Below are positions 23,240 to 35,194 of a stretch of DNA of 64,000 nucleotides, piece by piece. The notes beneath the pieces are model-generated. The model searched no databases. It saw only the letters and a program-made list of their open reading frames with translations, and was not told the origin of the DNA. The position numbers and the translations under genes were made by a program. Numbering within the stretch: the stretch's first letter is position 1; every line of letters begins with the position of its first letter. The stretch is from Lepus europaeus (taxonomy: Eukaryota > Chordata > Mammalia > Lagomorpha > Leporidae): contig NC_084834.1 in NCBI RefSeq assembly GCF_033115175.1, positions 88,272,462-88,336,461 on the forward strand. The letters are read 5' to 3'.

Positions 23240-23554
23240 ACATCTCCAACTGGAATCTGGGTGGAATGGAAGGTTCCCTTTATGCCCATAAATGACTATG
23301 ATTTCATGAAAGTTTCAAAAAGAGTTTCGTATCATATCTAGCAGTTTATCTCCCTTACCTATCAATCTCCTCTGAGCATGAATAAGATATTGTAATAGGA
23401 CATAGGTGTATATAATATCTCTGTAGTTGGGCATCATAAGAATACACTACAGATTCTGCACAAATAATTCTCCCTGTGTGATTTGGCTTGCTTTAATTGA
23501 ATTGAATATTTTTACCATTGAAGCAAATGGTTGGGCCTATGTTGGGGATGGGAT

Positions 23555-24031
23555 ATGGCAGCCTACATAAGGCCCTCCCACCCCAAGATGCCCGCATTGT
23601 CATCCCCCAAACCTGTGATCACCTAAAATGATCACAGAGACTTTGCAGATAGGATTGAGTTAAGGATCTTGAAATAGGAGGGGTTATTCTGGATTATCAT
23701 TCTTTGTAATCACAAGGATCCTTGCATGTATAAAAGGAAGGCAGCAGAATTGGAGCAGATGTGAGCATGAAAGCAGAGACCACAGGGAAAGAGACAGAGA
23801 GGTGAAGATGCTGTGCTGCTGACTTTGAAGGTGGAGGAGAGGACTGTAGCCTAAAAAATACATCTGGAGAAGTCAAGGAAATTGATTTGTCCTAGAACGC
23901 TGAAAGGATCACAGAAAATTGCCAACTCACTTTCGACTTCTGACCTCCTAAATTATAAGATAATAACTCTGTGTGGTTTGAATCCACTAAATTAGTGTCG
24001 ATTTGCTATATCACAGTAGAAAACTAATACC
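23555..24031 (+). repeat. MLT1-type MaLR LTR
   Basis: Contains GACTTTGCAGATAGGATTGAG, TTAAGGATCTTGAAATAGGA, GGTTATTCTGGATTATCA and GTAATCACAAGGATCC. It closes with TGACCTCCTAAATTATAAGA and AAAACTAATACCA. It is separated from the preceding LTR by about 315 nt of unique sequence. Confidence 0.85.
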
Positions 24032-24789
24032 AATATCTACTGAAGGATCCCACTATGAGTCCACACCCTTTCCACTCCTAAAAACGTCATGACAAGGGAT
24101 GGGAAGTTATTTTTATTGAGCTCCTCAGTTTCACTCTACCGGTACATGAATTAAATGATGACCTCAGTCCAAGCAAAGAAATAGCTCACTGGAGAGAACC
24201 ATGGGCAATTAGATTTGTCAGTTCTTGAATCTGAAGCATTTCTTGCCCACGTTGTCTTCCCCCAATCTGTGTGGTCCCAGTGTGCACCCTCCAAACTGCC
24301 TGGCTCTCCTGGCCTTAATTCCAGTAGGAGGAATCTCACTATAAGAAGAAGTTGAATTGAGAAAAGAGATATATAGGTTCAGAACCATAGCCATCTTGGC
24401 TATTAAAATGAACTCAATTTTGATGGAAAGTGGCGATGAAAGCATCTCAGAAGGACTAGGATTTTATATTGGCAATATTGTTAGTCCAACCTCTTTCTAT
24501 CTTTGGTTTTGGTTTTGGTTCAAATCAAATTAACCTCAGCTAGCACTGACATATTTAAAACTATTGGGATTTTTCTCAGAGCTGAATCAATAAGGAAAGA
24601 CCTAATGGCTTCAGAGAAAAAATGGATCAAAATTGTATTTCAAGTCTGACATTTAAAGCAAAGCATTCCAAGTAGCTTACTTGCCCTCAAGGAAAACTTA
24701 GACATAGAAGTGCAATAACTTCAAACTAATCTTCTAATAGTGAGGAACATTTAGATTTATTCAAAACACAACAATGATAAGAACAACTC

Positions 24790-24945
24790 CCATTCATTGA
24801 ACATCAGCCATATACCAAGCATAGTAGCAAATTCTCTCGAATCTCCCAGCAATTCTGAAAGGTAAGTTCCGTTATCTCTATTTTTCATATGAGAAACTTG
24901 AGAGTAAGTAATTTACTTAAAGAGACACAGATAATGTATGGAAGT
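24790..24945 (+). repeat. MIR remnant
   Basis: CATTCATTGAACATCAGCCATA head, GAATCTCCCAGCAATTCTGA middle and TATGAGAAACTTGAGAGTAAG tail in the MIR order, diverged. Confidence 0.65.
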
Positions 24946-25508
24946 GTGCATATAAATGTGTAATATTTACATGACAGGTAAAAGTCACTTTGCTTTATTC
25001 ATATGAATGTTTTATTATGTGTATTATGTAAAGACCACCTACTTCTGTTTTCTCTCACTTCTGTAACTTCTGTTCTTATCTTTAGATAGAAGATCTCTGT
25101 GTAGTATTTCCCTAATATTCTGAGAAACAACAGTAGATATCTGTTGCTTTTACCTGCCTAGCAACTACACTCCCTTGAAGCACTAGCACCTTCTTCCACC
25201 CCTAGTTCAAATAATTAGGTCAGGTCTGATCCTCACTCCTGGCTCCAGAGCTGAGTATTTTGATTAGGAATTTGAGACTGGATTTTGACTATAAAGTACT
25301 GCATTATGCTAGCATAAAGTGACTGGTTTCAAGATGGTCACATGACCAAACAGGGTGAATCAAAAATTGCCCCTCCAACTTTTGTCGAATCTCTTGAGAA
25401 CCTATCTTTGCACTGCAATTGTTAGATTGATAGATCAAAGACCTAGAGACAAAGAGATATCCTACATTGATTTGTAAGTAGTGTGGAGGTGAGGCATGCT
25501 GTGTGATG
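24946..25508. other. Unique intergenic sequence
   Basis: No repeat or gene recognised. The minus-strand frame at 25304-25627 runs into the neighbouring LTR and has no domain. Confidence 0.4.
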
Positions 25509-26287
25509 AAGAGAGGGGTCTTGGTTTGTTTTCTGATGATATCGCTGAAATATGGAACTGGGTAATTTATAAAGAAAAGAGGCTTATTTGGGCTCCTAGT
25601 TCTTGAGGATGGAAAGCTAAAGAGCATGGAGCCAACATTGGCTTGATTCTGGTGGAGGTCTCATGCTGCTTCAAATCATAGAGCAAACAGAAGGCAAATA
25701 GGTATGTTCAAAAGAGATAAAACATGAGGGGTACCTTTGCTTTGTAATAACTCAGTCTTGGGGCCAGTGCTGTGGCATAGTGGTTAAAGCCACTCCCTGC
25801 GGTGCCAGCATCTCATAAGGGTACTGGCTCCACTTCTGATCCAGCTCCCTGCTAATGTGCCTGGGAAAGCAGCAAAAGGTGACCCAAGCCCTTGGGCCCC
25901 TGCACCCATGTGGCAGACTCCGAAAAAGCTCCTGGCTACTGGCTTCAGGTTGGCCCAGCTCCAACTACTGCAGCCATTTGCAGAGTGAACCAGTGGATGG
26001 AAGACCTCTCTTTCTCTCTCTCTGTAGTTTCTCTCTCTCTCTCTCTGTAGTTCTGCCTTTCAAATAAATAAATAAATCTTAAAAAACAAAAACAAAAACA
26101 AAAAAAACACCTCATTCCCAGTGTCACTAAATCAATCTTGAGAATGAGTCCTAGCACAGGGGCATTAAAATTTCATGCTTCCATGACCCAAACCCCTCCC
26201 ACCAGGCCCCAATCTCCAACATGACCACATTATGGAATGAAGTCCCAACATGAGTTTAGGGAGACAAACTATATTCAAATCATAGCA
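25509..26287 (-). repeat. MST-type MaLR LTR, antisense, split by a CSINE
   Basis: Left part: AACTGGGTAATTTATAAAGA and AAAGAGGCTTATTTGGGCTC. Right part: TGACCCAAACCCCTCCCACC, AGGCCCCAATCTCCAACATG and CAAACTATATTCAAATCATAGCA. These are the reverse complements of the 3' and 5' parts of MST/THE1-like LTRs. The CSINE at 25760-26109 interrupts it. Confidence 0.8.
25760..26109 (+). mobile_element. CSINE, intermediate type, inside a MaLR LTR
   Basis: GGGGCCAGTGCTGTGGCATAG head. A CT-rich tract with an internal duplication (TCTCTGTAGTT occurs twice) and a tail of mixed A and AC units. It postdates the LTR that it splits. Confidence 0.93.
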
Positions 26288-26505
26288 AGAGGGAAATTCC
26301 TGGAGATCTTGCTGGAATCCCTGGATCCACCTGTTCCTGAAGTCATTTGGCCTTCTCCATTTGATGATCCAATAAATCTTTCTCTTTCTCTTTTTTCTTA
26401 TTTCAATTTACTAACCAAAGTGCTTCTAATATGGAGCACAGTCTCCTCTGTAGCTTTCTATTCATATGTTTTTGAAACAATAAGATGACATGGATCACTG
26501 AGTGG

Positions 26506-27075
26506 ATTCTGTAGTAGGCAAAGCAATGCACCCTACAAAACATGACTACATCCTAATACTCAGAGCCTGTGAACATGTTATCTTACACAGAAAAAAGGTC
26601 TATCTAGATGTAATTAGTGATAAGAACTTTGAGATAGGAGAGCCCGACCTAATCACACAAGTCCTTAGAAGCTGAGAAAAAAAATATGATGGAGAAATGT
26701 AGAAAGCTTCTAAGAATGAGAGGGAATGCTTACCTGCTGTTAGCTTTGAGGATGGAGGAAGCGGACCCTGAGTGCAAGAACGTGAGTCCTCTTGAGTCTG
26801 GGAATGGCCTTCAGCACGCAGCAAGAAAAGAAAGCCCTCAGTCCTACATGCACAAGGATTTGAATTCTGCCAAAAACCTGAATACGTAGGACATGTATTC
26901 TTCCCCAGAGTTCCAAAAATAAATAAATAAATAACCTGCTGGCACCTTGATTTGGATCTGATGAGAACCATGCCAGACTTCTGACCTACAAACTTGACAA
27001 CAATAAATTTGTACTGTTTTCAATCACTACATTTGTGGTAATTTCTTACAACAGCAATAGAAAAATCAATATAGA
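26506..27075 (+). repeat. MLT1-type MaLR LTR
   Basis: CTCAGAGCCTGTGAACATGTTA, GATGTAATTAGTGATAAGAAC, CCAGACTTCTGACCTACAAAC, AACAATAAATTTGTACTGTTTT, and end motif TAGAAAAATCAATATA. A long version, with a middle part carrying TGAGTGCAAGAACG. A + strand frame (26686-26889) inside it is not coding. Confidence 0.8.
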
Positions 27076-28361
27076 TTCTAATCATTATGTTTGACTTGGA
27101 ACACCTAGAGAATCTGACCATAACAATCAGAGTTCTTAGGGAAATGTCTCCTTCATTTTTTACCTTATTTTATTCCTATATTTACTTTAAGGAAGGAAGT
27201 TTTGGCCCTGAGCATCAGATTGTTGTGCTATCACACCCATGCAAAAAGAGAGACAGGCTGCAAAGCATAAAATGGGAGACGGCAGGCATCTTAGGCCGAC
27301 AAAACACGTCAAGCCTGAACCTCATTTTGAGCCACTAAGTCTTCATTGGCAAGGGATACATTTGCTGGGCTGCTCCTGGGCTTCAGTGGTCATGTTTAAA
27401 ATTCCTAATGCCATTTCAGTGAAGAAAAAGCTGAGCATGTGAGCCTTGAGATCCAGAAAGCACTCATCAGTGATGGAGATACTTCCCTCCAGCACTGCAG
27501 ATGCCAACGGCAACAGTTTTGACAGCAAGGAGAAGCAGCAATGGGGAGAGAGAGCACCAGGGATATTGAATAAGAGTAGTCACCACAATGAAAGTGGCAG
27601 GCCAGGAATGATCTGGGCTTCCTAAGGAGCAGAGCTGCAGCCGTCAGAGAAAGATCATGAAATCCCCAAGGTTCCCACAGTGAGAGAAGAAGGAGAGGAG
27701 AATGCTGGGATCCCAGGGAGAATTCTGGGGATGGAGTGAGAAAAATCAAGGAAATGCTATTGCAGTTATTGTACCAGTCCTGTGTGTCCCCAACGCCCAC
27801 CAAGCTGGCAGTATAAGGGATATCACGGACACTACTTTGAATGTTCAGAAGGCTCTCAGAAAGATCTAAGTGAGCTCAGGTCCATTTCTTCAAGGACGTC
27901 ACTGCCTTTGGCGTGCTGCCTTGGAGGCCTTCTCAAAGTCTGTTGCTCAAGGCCCCTACGTCTACTAATGAAGATTTCCTGCTGTGATAGCAAGACTCCA
28001 AAGTTTTGAATGTGCAACTCACTTGTTCTGATTGACAGAACCTAGAGAATGCCCTTTCCATGACTCAATGTACCTGGCTTCATGAGTCTTCTGAAGACAA
28101 TCACTAGGGACTTTTAGTCATGAATCTCTGAAGAGAGTACTCGAGAGAAAAAAATGAAGCTTATAAAACAGAACTCTTAAAAAAGACCCCCTGTCTTTCT
28201 TTCAAGGAAAAAAGCATTTATTATTAAGGCATCTGAGTCTGCTTTCTCTCTTCAATAAATAGCTCTTTTCTTTTCTTTTTTAGGCTTATACCATTAAAAT
28301 GAAAGGTTGTCATCTGAAAGATTATTCTATATTTGAAAAATCCTAAGAACCTTTGAATTAT
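27076..28361. other. Non-repetitive region, purine-biased
   Basis: No family or gene recognised. The 27.4-28.0 kb part is rich in AGAG/GGAG on the + strand and gives a 132-codon minus-strand frame (27405-27803). Its product is leucine/serine-rich, as expected from such composition, with no motif. It could be internal sequence of an old LTR element. Confidence 0.35.
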
Positions 28362-28376
28362 TCATTTAACTTTTTT

Positions 28377-28696
28377 ATAAGATTTATTTTATTTACTTGA
28401 ATATTAGAGTTAGAGATACAGAGAGAGAGAAAGGTCTTCCATCCACTAGTTCACTCCCCAAATGGCCGTATTGACCAGAGATGAGCTGATCCGAAACCAG
28501 GAGCCAGGAGCTTCTTCCAGGTCTCCCATATGGGTGCAGAGGCCCAAGGACCTGGGCCATTCTCCACTGCTTTCCATTAGCACATTAGCAGAGAGCTGGA
28601 TTGGAAGTGCAACAGCCAGGACTTAAACTGGTGCCCATATGGGATGCCAACAATGCAGGCCAGGGCTTTAACCTGCTGAAGCACAGTGCTGGCCCC
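28377..28696 (-). mobile_element. CSINE, intermediate type, antisense
   Basis: TTTATTTTATTTACTTGAAT start and AGCACAGTGCTGGCCCC end, with GCCCATATGGGATGCC in the body. A 15-bp TSD, TCATTTAACTTTTTT, is perfect at 28362-28376 and 28697-28711, even though the SINE body is clearly diverged. Confidence 0.95.
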
Positions 28697-28887
28697 TCAT
28701 TTAACTTTTTTAAAATACCAAAACCTCATTTAAAGGCACTTCTAGCTATTTAGATTTTGACTTACATGGGTCAAGACAAAACCACAGAAAAATTAATAAT
28801 TGTGTTAACAATATCAAGTACTCATTGGGCCTAAACCTAACTGTGTGTTGAGGAATCATAAAGAATTCATAAAGAACAAATATTTTA

Positions 28888-29205
28888 GACCAGCACCATG
28901 GCTCACTAGACTAATCCTCTGCCTGCGGCACCAGTACTCCGAGTTCTAGTCTTGGATGGGGCACCGGTTCTGTCCCGGTTGCTCCTCTTCCAGTCCAGCT
29001 CTCTGCTGTGGCCCGGGAAGGCAGCGGAGGATGGCCCAAGTGCTTGGGCCCTGCACCTGCATGGGAGACCAGAAGGAAGCACCTGGCTCCTGGCTTCGGA
29101 TTGGCGCAGCACACTGGCCACAGCGGCCATTTGGGGGGTGAACCAACGGAAGGAAGACCTTTGTCTCTGTCTCTCTCTCTCACTGTCTAACTCTGCCTAT
29201 CAAAA
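28888..29205 (+). mobile_element. CSINE, young type
   Basis: ACCAGCACCATGGCTCACTAG head, CTCTGCCTGCGGCACCAG block and CTCACTGTCTAACTCTGCC end. AAATATTTTA on the left pairs loosely with AATAATATTTTA on the right as TSD. The flanking target is A/T-rich. Confidence 0.94.
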
Positions 29206-30249
29206 ATAAAATAATATTTTATTTTAAAAAGTCAAAATCTGGCAATCTTATCCAAGTATCCTTTTTCTCATTTATATATGGTTCCAATGCCTTGACTCAT
29301 TTCTAACTTCACTGAGATGATCTCAGATAATCCAGAAAATGAGAACTTGCGGCTTCTTGAAGACACAACTCAGAAGAAAAGATTCCAGTTCAAATTTCTT
29401 ACAGCAGTTGGGGCTTGGGAAACTTTAAAGAATATGACTGGAAAGAGGTTTTTGAGGTTTTTTTGGTAAGGCTATATTTAGTTTTATTTGTTTATCTTCC
29501 CTGCTATGTAACTGGAATGTGAACATGAGATAATCTGATTTCTTGTTTACCCATCTACAGCTACTAAACAGAAAACAATGGCGTATTCTTCATCTCCGAG
29601 GACCCTGTGTGCTGGGAAGGGCAGTTAATTGCACTCCTATAACTTACCCAATGGTAAAGAGCAATGCACTGTTGTTCTTTGATCATTGATTAATTGTTCT
29701 TGTAATTCTGAGCAATTACAGTCTGTGTGGTTAATAATACATGGCGGCACAATGAGGGTTTTTTCTGCTCCTTGTTTTTTCCTAACAAATAGGGGCAAGA
29801 GTTTAAAATAAAATTAAGCAAGTATTGCTTAGTAAATACACTAGGAACAGTGAAAACAAAAAACAATTTTGCGGCTAAATCCCAAGTTTCTGTGAATTGT
29901 TTTTATTCCTGGGTTTATAACAAGTTTTTTATATGAACTCTGGAGCCTGGACATGTGAAACATTTGTAGGGCTTTTCTTCATACTGGTCAGTCTTTCCCT
30001 CCATTTGCCAAGAGCTGCTACCAAAAATTAAATAAATAAATAAAACTAACACAGAACCAAAAAAAAAAATGGAATTTAGACTATATGCTCTTCTTATTTC
30101 ATCTCTGGTTGGGTAAAGGCAGACACTGTGTCTTTGATGACAAGGGAATTTAAGAGGTATTAGTGACCTTGACATCTGCTCCTTTCTCTCTCACACCCCC
30201 TCCCCCAACAGTTCTACTCTCTGGGCCAGCAACATGCTTGGTTTGCTCT
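29206..30249. promoter_or_regulatory. Candidate conserved noncoding element (about 29560-29780)
   Basis: Repeat-free kilobase. Between 29560 and 29780 there is a cluster of motifs typical of developmental enhancers: AACAATGG and ATTGTT (SOX-like), TTTGATCATTGATTAATTG (overlapping TCF-like and homeodomain-like sites), GCAATTA and TTAATAATACATGG. This is inference from motif density only; conservation cannot be seen from one sequence. The rest of the interval is AT-rich and featureless. Confidence 0.35.
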
Positions 30250-30575
30250 TCACTGAACTCCATTTACAAAAGAGAAAGTTGAGGCCCGAAGAATCTGAAG
30301 TGACCATTATCACTCCACCAGCCATTAAGAGAGTAGGACTCCCACCATCTTGTCCAAACTTCATCTCTTACATCCCAGATCCCTGGGAGGATGTGAAGGG
30401 TCAGACGATGATCCAACTAACAGTGTTGATGTGATTGATGTTGGAGCTAGAAGGAATGAAGTTCTGTCATCCAACTCCCATCTTTTCTAGACAAAATGAT
30501 GAGACTCAGAGAGACCATGATATTTGTCTCAGGTCACATGCATTGTCAGAGGGAAAGCAGAAACCAGTTGTATGT
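30250..30575 (+). repeat. Two MIR-like remnants
   Basis: One at 30255-30345 (CCATTTACAAAAGAGAAAGTTG followed by AGGCCCGAAGAATC). A second at 30435-30575 (TGGAGCTAGAAGGAATGAAG, then ATGATGAGACTCAGAGAGACC and CTCAGGTCACATGC). Both follow the GAGGAAACTGAGGC...GGTCACA order of MIR-class SINEs. The second may be MIR3 or a relative. Confidence 0.6.
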
Positions 30576-30739
30576 CCCTTTCCCCACCACCTTCAGTGGT
30601 GAACATGCTCTCCCAGGGGAATGTGAGAAAGTGAACCCAGCTCCTCCAACCTCACAGCTCATTCTTCTCTTTATCCTTCATATACGAGTCCTGTACAGGT
30701 CACTGGCTCTAAATACAGTGGATAAAACTGCTCCTAGAT

Positions 30740-30997
30740 GGGGCTGGCACTGTGGCATAGTGGGTAAAGCCACTGCCTGTGGTCCTGACATCCCATATGG
30801 GTGGCAGTTCAAGTCCCAGAGGCTGTTCCTCTTCCTATCCAGCTCTCTGCTATGGCCTGGGAGAGCAGTAGAAGATGGCCCAAGTCTTTGGGCCCCTGAA
30901 CCCATGTGGGAGGACCCAAAGGAAGCTCCTGGCTCCTGGCTTTGGATCAGCATAGCTCCAGCTGTTGTGGCCAATTGGAGAGTGAACCAGTGGATGG

Positions 30998-31040
<43 letters not shown>

Positions 31041-31096
31041 TCTCTCTCTGTGTAACTCTGACTTTAAAATAAATAAAATAAATCCTTGGAAAAATA
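30740..31096 (+). mobile_element. CSINE, intermediate type, with long CT tract
   Basis: GGGGCTGGCACTGTGGCATAG head. The CT stretch (31004-31050) has expanded into an almost pure (CT)n repeat. The tail is AAATAAATAAAATAAATCC-like. Imperfect TSD: AAACTGCTCCTAGA on the left, AAACTGTTTCTAGA on the right. Confidence 0.94.
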
Positions 31097-32955
31097 AACT
31101 GTTTCTAGAGTCCAAATGATGAGTATCTCAAGACATTCTGAAATTCCCTAGGTTAGTGATGCCACACCCTTGGCCTTTGGAAGGAAGCAATGCTCTGCCT
31201 CTCTTCTTCACTCTGTTACACTTTAAGAGCTGGAACCATCTTCTGTTTCACCTTGAGGCCAGCAACATAATTACATCCTAGATTCTCCTACAGAAAGCAA
31301 AAGTTATGAAGAGTCATTGGAGCATAGCTCCTATATATCATGTTTTAACTAAAAAAAAAAAAAAAAGTCCTAGGAAAGGGGCAATGCTCATTGAATCGAG
31401 AGAGAAAATGACTTTTATTTATCCCATAGATTACTTTCTTAATAAGAAGAACAGTGAAATCCACATTACTAGGCTCTCAAACTTGGGAATCTTGGTGAGA
31501 AGTTATTCAATGGATTTAATGGGGATGGCTTTCTAATTGGATGCTAAAGAGCACTCGTGTCACAACCAAGCCCTTTGTACTCCTCACATTTACTTGATAC
31601 TTTAGGGTGAATGCATGCTTTCCACAAAACCCACAATATCTCTGAGGATTAAATTAATTCTCAATTGATTTAAGCCTTGCTGTCTCTGAAGCGAAGGATA
31701 ATATCAACATATGCCATTTCAGTGAGTTCCACCCCAGTCTCACAACAGACAGACAAGATAGGGCTTAGATGCTCAGCTTACAGACAATGTATTAGAGAAG
31801 CTCAGAACGTTCCCAGACTTACACAGTGAGAGTAAGGGCAAAGTCCCTCCACCGTGTCTCTGTTGATTCACATGCAAAACATGTGCTTCACAGAGTCCTC
31901 TTCTGCTCTAACCTTACTCTGGTTTACAATCCTCATGCTCTTACTGTGTTATACTAAAGCGATGGTTTAGAAATGATGCCCATCCTCAGAACACTCACGA
32001 CCTAGCAATTGAGATGGCTTGTTCACATTCTATGGCGAGGTTCTCAATATCAGAGAACTGTGAAGGACTACAGTGCAACTGTTGATTTTAGTTGTGCTGT
32101 TTTACTTAGCCTATAATCTACCATTTCAATAAGAATGGTAAAATCTACATTATTAGAATCAAACTTGGCAGGTCGTACAAGGACCTTAGTGAGATAAGCA
32201 TTTTAGTGGGTTGAAGGAGATGTTTGAGAAAAGGAAAACTTAGAGATTGAAGCTTGACACTTCTTAATCAGAATAATATTCAAATCAAAAAAGTGGGACA
32301 AAAATAAGTACTAACTTTGGGATAGAGTGGGAGAAGGAAACAATAAGAATAAAAAGATTTTAGAAATATAAAGGAAGATAGAAGGAATGTAGGAGGTGAT
32401 GAGAGTGATAGTGTGGTTGGCAGGGTGGAGTTTGGGTATAATTTTAAATGTATACCTAATAAGATCTAAACGTGAGCTGTCAGAAAAATACTTTCTAGGT
32501 TAGAACCAAGTGTACACAGAGACTCAAAACATCAGAGGTGTATCACTGTCTCTTAACTCGTTGTGAAATACTACATAATTAGGTTGACTTCTCTAGCAAC
32601 AAAAATTGACCTGACCTTCACAACATGGGAGTTAATCTCACCCAGGTTTACTAAACAACCTCGTAGCATTCAGCAATTGCTCAAGATGAATTAGATTATA
32701 ATACTTTTGGGAGATTAATGATTGAGTTGGTTCATATATTACATTTGGGCAAAACTAATATTTCTGAATCCTGTGTCTTTCTCCTAACCAAGTGATGAAT
32801 TAACTCTCATCTTCACCTTAGTAGAAATGAGTTTTATTTATTCTCAATGGCAGCAATATACTAGAATGGACTAAATGTTGAAGAGTACATACATTGCAGT
32901 CTATGAGTAAAAAACATATTTTCTACCTAGGATTTAACTATAAAGAAATATATAA
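31097..32955. other. Unique AT-rich region
   Basis: No gene. A faint MIR-like patch lies at about 31780-31860 (TACACAGTGAGAGTAAGG). The 15-nt A-run near 31355 is isolated. Nothing else is assignable. Confidence 0.4.
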
Positions 32956-32968
32956 AAGAAATATTGTT

Positions 32969-33280
32969 GGGGCCAGCATTGTGGCATAGCTGGTTAAGCC
33001 AGCATTATTTATGGGTACAAGTTTGAGTCCCAGCTGCTCTACTTCCAATCCAGTTCCTTACTAATGTGCCTGAGAAAAGAAGCAGATGAACCAAGAGCTT
33101 GGGCCCCTGCCCCCACATGGGAAGCCTGGATGAAGCTCCTGGCTCCTGGATTTGGCCTGGCCCAGCCCTGGCTGTTGCAGACATCTAGGGGGTGAACCAG
33201 TGGGTGGAAGATCTCTCTCTCTCTTTCTCTGTAACTCTGCCTTTGAAATAAACAAAATAGATCTTTTTTAAAAGAAAGAC
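32969..33280 (+). mobile_element. CSINE, intermediate type
   Basis: GGGGCCAGCATTGTGGCATAG head with a deletion in the first third (AAGCCAGCATTATTTATGGG). The 13-bp TSD AAGAAATATTGTT is perfect at 32956-32968 and 33281-33293. Confidence 0.95.
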
Positions 33281-33293
33281 AAGAAATATTGTT

Positions 33294-33984
33294 ACTGCTC
33301 ATTCTAACATTTAATGGTCTTATTGCATTATAATTGCAACTCAACACCAATGCACTCTTGACAACCACTGCTCTGAAAATTTATATAGTGGAATGAATAT
33401 ATAAATTATTAGACAGACAATAGGTTGATACAGACAAATGTACACACATGTCTAAGTGCCTCTTTTTAATGTGTTCATATGTTATTATTTTCATTAAATT
33501 ATTTTGGTTAAGCTTTGATTAATTGAAATATTTCTATACCTCAAAATTTTTAAATTAACAGCATTCAGGCTTATATGGGGCTATTTGTGGTCTTTAGGTT
33601 TGTTGGGTTTTTTTTCCCCTTTAAAATATCTTATAAATTACAGAATTAGCCTAAGTAATCACAATCAGGAAAAAACACAAAAGTAAAAACTAACACTGTT
33701 GCCATGAATCGCTTCATCTCCACCAACCATGCCTACCTTATGGAAACCTTTGTTGTTTGTTGCCCTCTTTGCATAGTAGTCAGCTTAGGTTTGGGACTTC
33801 ATTTCTGTCAATGCACCAGGTAATTGTAACTGTTTTGTAGCCACTGAGTAAAAGAAATATGTCCCATATGTCCCAAAGGTTTCCATGTATGCATAAAGTC
33901 CTGAAATTTAACATCAAGGTGGTCCCTTCACATTTTAGGAAGCCCGGTGAAAGTTGAGATTCCTATCATGAGATGAGTGGAATA
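33294..33984. other. Unique AT-rich region
   Basis: Nothing assignable before the solo LTR that follows. Confidence 0.4.
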
Positions 33985-34345
33985 GAGAAGTGTTGCAGTT
34001 GGATTCGTTTCTGAGAGCAGGAGCGTGGTGGGGGCAAGAGGCGCGGAGTCACCACACAGACCCCGGGAGTCGGGTGAAAGCGGGCTTGAGGCAAGCAGTC
34101 TGCAGACTCGTTTATATCAGTTAGTACAACAGCTTATATAGCCAAAACTAGCCAATCTGGTCAAGGGGCGGTCTATGCCCCTACCAATCACAGCCTGTTG
34201 CCAGGCAGTTTCCAAAGCCATCCAATCACAGCCTGTTGCCAGGCAGGCTCCGTTGCCAGGTGGGTTTCAAAGCCATTCCTGAGTAACTGACGCTCACTTG
34301 CCAACAGCCATCTTGGCATGGCCTTCTCATTCCACCACAGAGAAG
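33985..34345 (-). mobile_element. Solo LTR of a class-II-like endogenous retrovirus, with 6-bp TSD
   Basis: The LTR body is 33991-34339 (349 bp), antisense, bounded by TGTTGCAGTT at its left end and CATTCCACCACA at its right, so the termini are TG...CA. The direct repeat GAGAAG (33985-33990 and 34340-34345) is exactly 6 bp, the size produced by beta/IAP-like (ERV2, ERV-K-like) integrases. Read in sense, it has two 25-bp tandem units, each with an ATTGG box (34184-34208 and 34222-34246), then a TATA-like GGCTATATAAGC (34132-34143) and a GC-rich R/U5. No internal retroviral sequence remains, so it arose by LTR-LTR recombination. No coding capacity. Confidence 0.88.
34184..34246 (-). repeat. Tandem CCAAT-box repeat in LTR U3
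   Basis: Two identical 25-nt units starting CCAATCACAGCCTGTTGCCA, with a period of 38. A partial third GTTGCCAGG follows at 34252-34260. Tandem U3 repeats with CCAAT boxes are typical enhancer modules of ERV LTRs. Activity here is inferred. Confidence 0.8.
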
Positions 34346-35194
34346 GAAATCAGTGCATCTTCATTACGTCTGTCTCCACTGACAACACAGAGGATGAGGA
34401 GACCAACCTTCCACATGGGTAGACTCTGAGAAGCCCTCAAAGAGCAACGTTTTATAAGCTTCCATTTCATATTTAACTTTTATGAGTTAATTATGTCATT
34501 TGATCAGAGTAGAATACAGCATGTTTTTTTTAACATCCTTACACTTGGTTGTTCTGAACTCATTTTTATATAAGCATGTAATATTTTTTACTGTCTTAGA
34601 TAAAAAGTTGAAACATACAGAACCACTCTTGAAAATAGATTTTCAGTTTCTTCTTAATATTGATTTTTTTGTCACTAGACAATACACTCTCAATCATTAA
34701 AAGTGTATAGTAAACCAGTGGATATATCATTGTTATTCCTGTGTGTACTTTTCTGATTGTGTTTCCCACAATGCCATTTCTGAGATTTTTGTGCATACAA
34801 AGACTCCCTTTTCATGAGCCCTGAAGCATCTACTTACGCAGAGGCTGTGTTAAAATGCAGGACAATATCTTACAAAGAAACTTTATGTTCTACATGAAAT
34901 ACTTACAGGAAAGCAAGAGATAATCACAAACAGTAAGATGTTTCATCAGATCTTTAGAGAAGAATACACCTCCAAGAAGCACCAGTTATTGAGTTCAGTT
35001 GAAGGTACAAGGTAAATTAGACTCAGTTTCTGCCCCCCCAGGACTTACATTCATTATTCCTGACTTATGGGGAGCTCAACAATGAGGTAGTGCCTGCTGA
35101 GCTGGGGAAGAATGAGGAAGAAGTGTCCATACTTAGGAAAACAATGTGAGCAATCCTACATGACTACTTGATTGGGCACTATCTTGTAAATAAG
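34346..35194. other. Unique AT-rich region
   Basis: No feature supported. Confidence 0.4.

Noticed and set aside
24502..24521. Telomere-like GGTTTT repeats
   Set aside because: Only three units, not the vertebrate TTAGGG motif. Ordinary low-complexity DNA.
27405..27803. 132-codon minus-strand frame
   Set aside because: Leu/Ser-rich product explained by purine-rich + strand composition. No domain, no splice or poly(A) context.
30496..31119. 207-codon + strand frame, the longest on that strand
   Set aside because: Its second half translates the CSINE at 30740-31096, including the (CT)n tract as Ser-Leu repeats. The first half is MIR-like and unremarkable.
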